From Alphaproteobacteria bacterium (GTDB lineage: Bacteria; Pseudomonadota; Alphaproteobacteria; Micropepsales; Micropepsaceae), in the NCBI GenBank assembly GCA_023259375.1, contig JAHFQC010000006.1:49625-113624 (forward strand): 64,000 nucleotides of DNA, given 5' to 3'. A program made the translations under genes and the position numbers. The notes beneath the pieces were generated by a model, which worked only from the letters and a program-made list of their open reading frames with translations, searched no databases and had not been told where the DNA came from. Of the stretch, positions 62,125 to 64,000 are shown piece after piece (position 1 is the stretch's first letter; the number at the start of each line of letters is the position of its first letter).

Positions 62125-62589
62125 TTACCCCCGGAAAACGGAATCCCAGCGCGCCGGCCCGGTGAGTACGGCGTGGCGGTATTGAGCATCCGACATGGTC
62201 AACGAAACACTAAGAGCGTCCTCGGGCAGCAGCCCGCCGGCGCGGTCCGGCCACTCCACGAGAGCGGCACCTTGCTCGAGCGCCTCGTCCAGACCCAGTT
62301 CCGCGAGTTCGCGCGGGTCTTCGAGGCGGTAGAGGTCGTAATGGTGGACCACGAGGCGCGGCGCCTCATAGACCTGAACCAGCGTAAAGGTCGGGCTCGG
62401 CATCGGGCCGGTGAGGCCCAAGGCGGTGAGGATACCGCGCGCCAGTTCCGTCTTGCCGGCGCCGAGGTCACCCTCCAGGGTCACCAGATCGCCGACCTCA
62501 AGGCCGGACGCGATGCGGGCGCCGAGGGCAGCGGTGGCGCTGAGGTCGGGCAGGTCGAAGCGGGCGGTAAAGGGCAAATCCTGGGTCAT
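62125..62589 (-). CDS. tsaE: tRNA threonylcarbamoyladenosine biosynthesis ATPase TsaE
   Basis: This 154-residue P-loop ATPase works with TsaB and TsaD to make t6A37 in ANN-decoding tRNAs. Walker A is EGDLGAGKTELARG (residues ~39-52). MPSPTFTLVQVYE is switch I, HHYDLYRLEDPREL and LVEWPDRAG complete the family pattern. ATG 62589 is chosen; a TTG two codons upstream is possible. It is the first gene of the minus-strand run that ends in trxA. Confidence 0.94.
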   Translation of the reverse strand: MTQDLPFTARFDLPDLSATAALGARIASGLEVGDLVTLEGDLGAGKTELARGILTALGLTGPMPSPTFTLVQVYEAPRLVVHHYDLYRLEDPRELAELGLDEALEQGAALVEWPDRAGGLLPEDALSVSLTMSDAQYRHAVLTGPARWDSVFRG

Positions 62590-62681
62590 TTCCAAGGCTT
62601 TTAACCCGGCAGCGCGGGCGCCTCAACGAGACCAATTCTAGAAAGATTGCAGGGCAGGGGCGGGCGTGGTACCCGGCGGCC

Positions 62682-63884
62682 ATGAGCAATATCGTCATTC
62701 TCGGAGCAGGACAGGCGGGCGCCCAAGCGGTCGTCAGCCTCAGGAGCGAGGGTTTCACCGGGCCGATCACCATGGTGGGGGACGAGGCCTTTGTGCCGTA
62801 TCAGCGTCCGCCGCTGTCCAAGGCCTATCTCATGGGCACGTTCGCGCGCGAACGGCTGTTCCTCAAGCCCGAGCACGCCTACGCAGAAGCCGGGTGCGAG
62901 CTGATCCTGACTGCCAGTGCCAACGCCATCGACCGCGCCGCCAAGACGGTGACGCTGAGCGACGGGCGGGTGCTGACATACGACCAGCTTCTGATCGCGA
63001 CCGGCACACGCATCCGGCCAATCAAGTGCGCGGGCGCCGGGCTGAAAGGCATCCACTATCTGCGCAGCATCGCCGACGTCGACGGGCTGCAGCCCGAAAT
63101 CGTCAAGGGCAGGAAGCTCGCGGTGATCGGCGGCGGTTTCATCGGGCTCGAAGTGGCGGCAGTGGCGGCCAAGCACGGACTCGAGGTGACGGTGTTCGAG
63201 GCGTTGGAGCGCGTCATGGCGCGCGCCGTCTCGAAAACCGTTTCGGATTTCTTCGAAGGCGCGCATCGCGCCGCGGGCGTGACCATCGTGACCGGCACCG
63301 GCGTTGAAGGCTTTGACGGCGAGGATGCGGTGACGGCGGTGCGTGCGGGCGGCAAGTCGTATCCGGCCGATGTCGTGCTGGTTGGTATCGGTGTGCTGCC
63401 GAATGTCGAGATTGCCTCCGACGCCGGGATCGAATGCAAGAACGGCATCGTGGTCGACAAGAACGCGCGCACCTCCGATCCGAACGTTTATGCAGCGGGC
63501 GATTGCTCCTGGCATGAAGGTCGGGACGGCGGCTGGCTGCGTTTGGAGAGCGTGCAGAACGCGATCGATCAGGCCAAGATCGCGGCGGCGGCGATGGCGG
63601 GCAAGCCGCGCGCCTACAACGAAGTGCCGTGGTTCTGGTCGGATCAGTTCGACCTTAAGCTTCAGATCGCAGGGCTGACGCGGCCGGACGACGTACAGGT
63701 CGTGCGTGGCGATCCCAAGGCCCGCAAGTTCGCGGTGTTCCACTTGCGCGACGGCGCCGTGGCGGCAGTGGAAGCAGTGAACATGGCGCCGGAGTATCTG
63801 GTCGGCCGCAAGCTGATCGCCGAAGGCAAGAAAGTCCCCACCGAACGGCTCGGCGATATGTCGGTGCCGATCAAGAACATGTAG
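62682..63884 (+). CDS. FAD-dependent NAD(P)H oxidoreductase (ferredoxin/rubredoxin reductase-like)
   Basis: This 400-residue pyridine-nucleotide-disulfide-type flavoprotein has the FAD loop VILGAGQAGAQA (residues 5-16), YQRPPLSKAYL (typical of ferredoxin reductases), the NAD loop VIGGGFIGLEVA near 150, and the second FAD motif NVYAAGDC. The C-terminal reductase domain follows (WFWSDQFDLKLQIAG). It passes electrons to a ferredoxin, perhaps for a P450 or dioxygenase; no partner gene is in the window. It is divergent from tsaE. The ribosome-binding site is weak. Confidence 0.92.
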   Translation: MSNIVILGAGQAGAQAVVSLRSEGFTGPITMVGDEAFVPYQRPPLSKAYLMGTFARERLFLKPEHAYAEAGCELILTASANAIDRAAKTVTLSDGRVLTYDQLLIATGTRIRPIKCAGAGLKGIHYLRSIADVDGLQPEIVKGRKLAVIGGGFIGLEVAAVAAKHGLEVTVFEALERVMARAVSKTVSDFFEGAHRAAGVTIVTGTGVEGFDGEDAVTAVRAGGKSYPADVVLVGIGVLPNVEIASDAGIECKNGIVVDKNARTSDPNVYAAGDCSWHEGRDGGWLRLESVQNAIDQAKIAAAAMAGKPRAYNEVPWFWSDQFDLKLQIAGLTRPDDVQVVRGDPKARKFAVFHLRDGAVAAVEAVNMAPEYLVGRKLIAEGKKVPTERLGDMSVPIKNM

Positions 63885-63910
63885 TTATCTCTCCCGCCAG
63901 GGGGAGATAA
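63885..63910. terminator. Hairpin directly after the flavoprotein gene
   Basis: TTATCTCTCCC pairs with GGGGGAGATAA (one G-T wobble) around GCCA and starts at the base after the stop codon. No strong T-run follows on the plus strand, so it may be an inefficient terminator or an mRNA-stabilising hairpin. The remaining 90 bp to the window edge carries no gene I can support. Confidence 0.5.
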
Positions 63911-64000
63911 TCTCTTCGTGGCGCCAGATTGATGGACGCTACTTCCAACGCATCGGAAGGGCGCCGACGCCGCGAATGCGAATTGCGCGGGAGTTTCGAG

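Noticed and set aside
63911..64000. Possible C-terminus of a minus-strand gene entering from the right edge
   Set aside because: Short open frames exist, but no recognisable ending or motif supports any one of them.
1..64000. CRISPR arrays, prophage or insertion sequences
   Set aside because: No regularly spaced repeats, cas genes, integrases, transposases or phage structural genes were seen.

Overview
The window is high-GC chromosomal DNA from an alphaproteobacterium. Support comes from the DUF1150 gene behind an Hsp20 gene, the TIGR02300 (FYDLN acid) gene beside a class II aroA, addAB next to trxA, the tsaE-amgK-murU block, and short palindromic intergenic repeats of the Rhizobiales type. 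The presence of an exosortase A (XrtA) locus suggests a Rhizomicrobium-like lineage, but that is only a guess. There is no prophage, CRISPR array, insertion sequence or rRNA. One tRNA (Ala-GGC) is present.

Layout. 1-5.7 kb: the distal part of an XrtA/PEP-CTERM exopolysaccharide and protein-sorting operon (ATPase tail, polysaccharide deacetylase, glycosyltransferase, exosortase A fused to an EpsI domain, asparagine-synthase-like amidotransferase). 5.7-9.8 kb: a Gly-rich antisense ORF and a trypsin-like autotransporter. 9.8-16 kb: rnd, then kdsD-lptC-lptA-lptB-rpoN and ptsN (LPS transport and sigma-54). 16-30 kb: mixed housekeeping and hypothetical genes (UPF0182, a two-lobed retropepsin, acyl-ACP thioesterase, hsp20-DUF1150, a pabB-pabC fusion, a GMC oxidoreductase pair, GIY-YIG and DUF559 genes, tRNA-Ala, TIGR02300). 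29.6-63 kb: a conserved alphaproteobacterial backbone (aroA, cmk, rpsA, ihfB, pyrF, trpFBA, accD, folC, trxA, addAB, murU, amgK, tsaE). It is interrupted at three points by cargo that is mostly exported or membrane-bound: 31-34 kb, 36.9-42.8 kb and 50.2-53.6 kb. The window ends with a ferredoxin-reductase-like flavoprotein.

The most notable observation is a 44-residue gene at 42648-42782 (minus strand). It encodes little more than a signal peptide joined to a classical VPEPST...TM...Arg PEP-CTERM sorting signal. It has its own ribosome-binding site, a canonical -24/-12 sigma-54 promoter (GG-N10-GC), an upstream CTGTCA-N7-TGACAG inverted repeat at a typical enhancer distance, and a downstream hairpin with a T-run. 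The sorting enzyme (xrtA), the sigma factor (rpoN) and this minimal substrate therefore lie within 40 kb of each other. A second sigma-54-like site precedes the kdsD-lpt-rpoN operon.

Other points worth a look: a G9 tract next to the start codon of the surface protease; seven GANTC (CcrM-type) sites in 136 bp upstream of pyrF; two copies of a ~175 bp palindromic element; a 122 bp-period tandem repeat abutting tRNA-Ala; an RpoH-type promoter with a structured leader before hsp20; tandem secreted HGGG-repeat proteins whose repeats have diverged in concert; and loss of hpf between rpoN and ptsN. All functional statements rest on reading the sequence and on family knowledge. No database search was possible.
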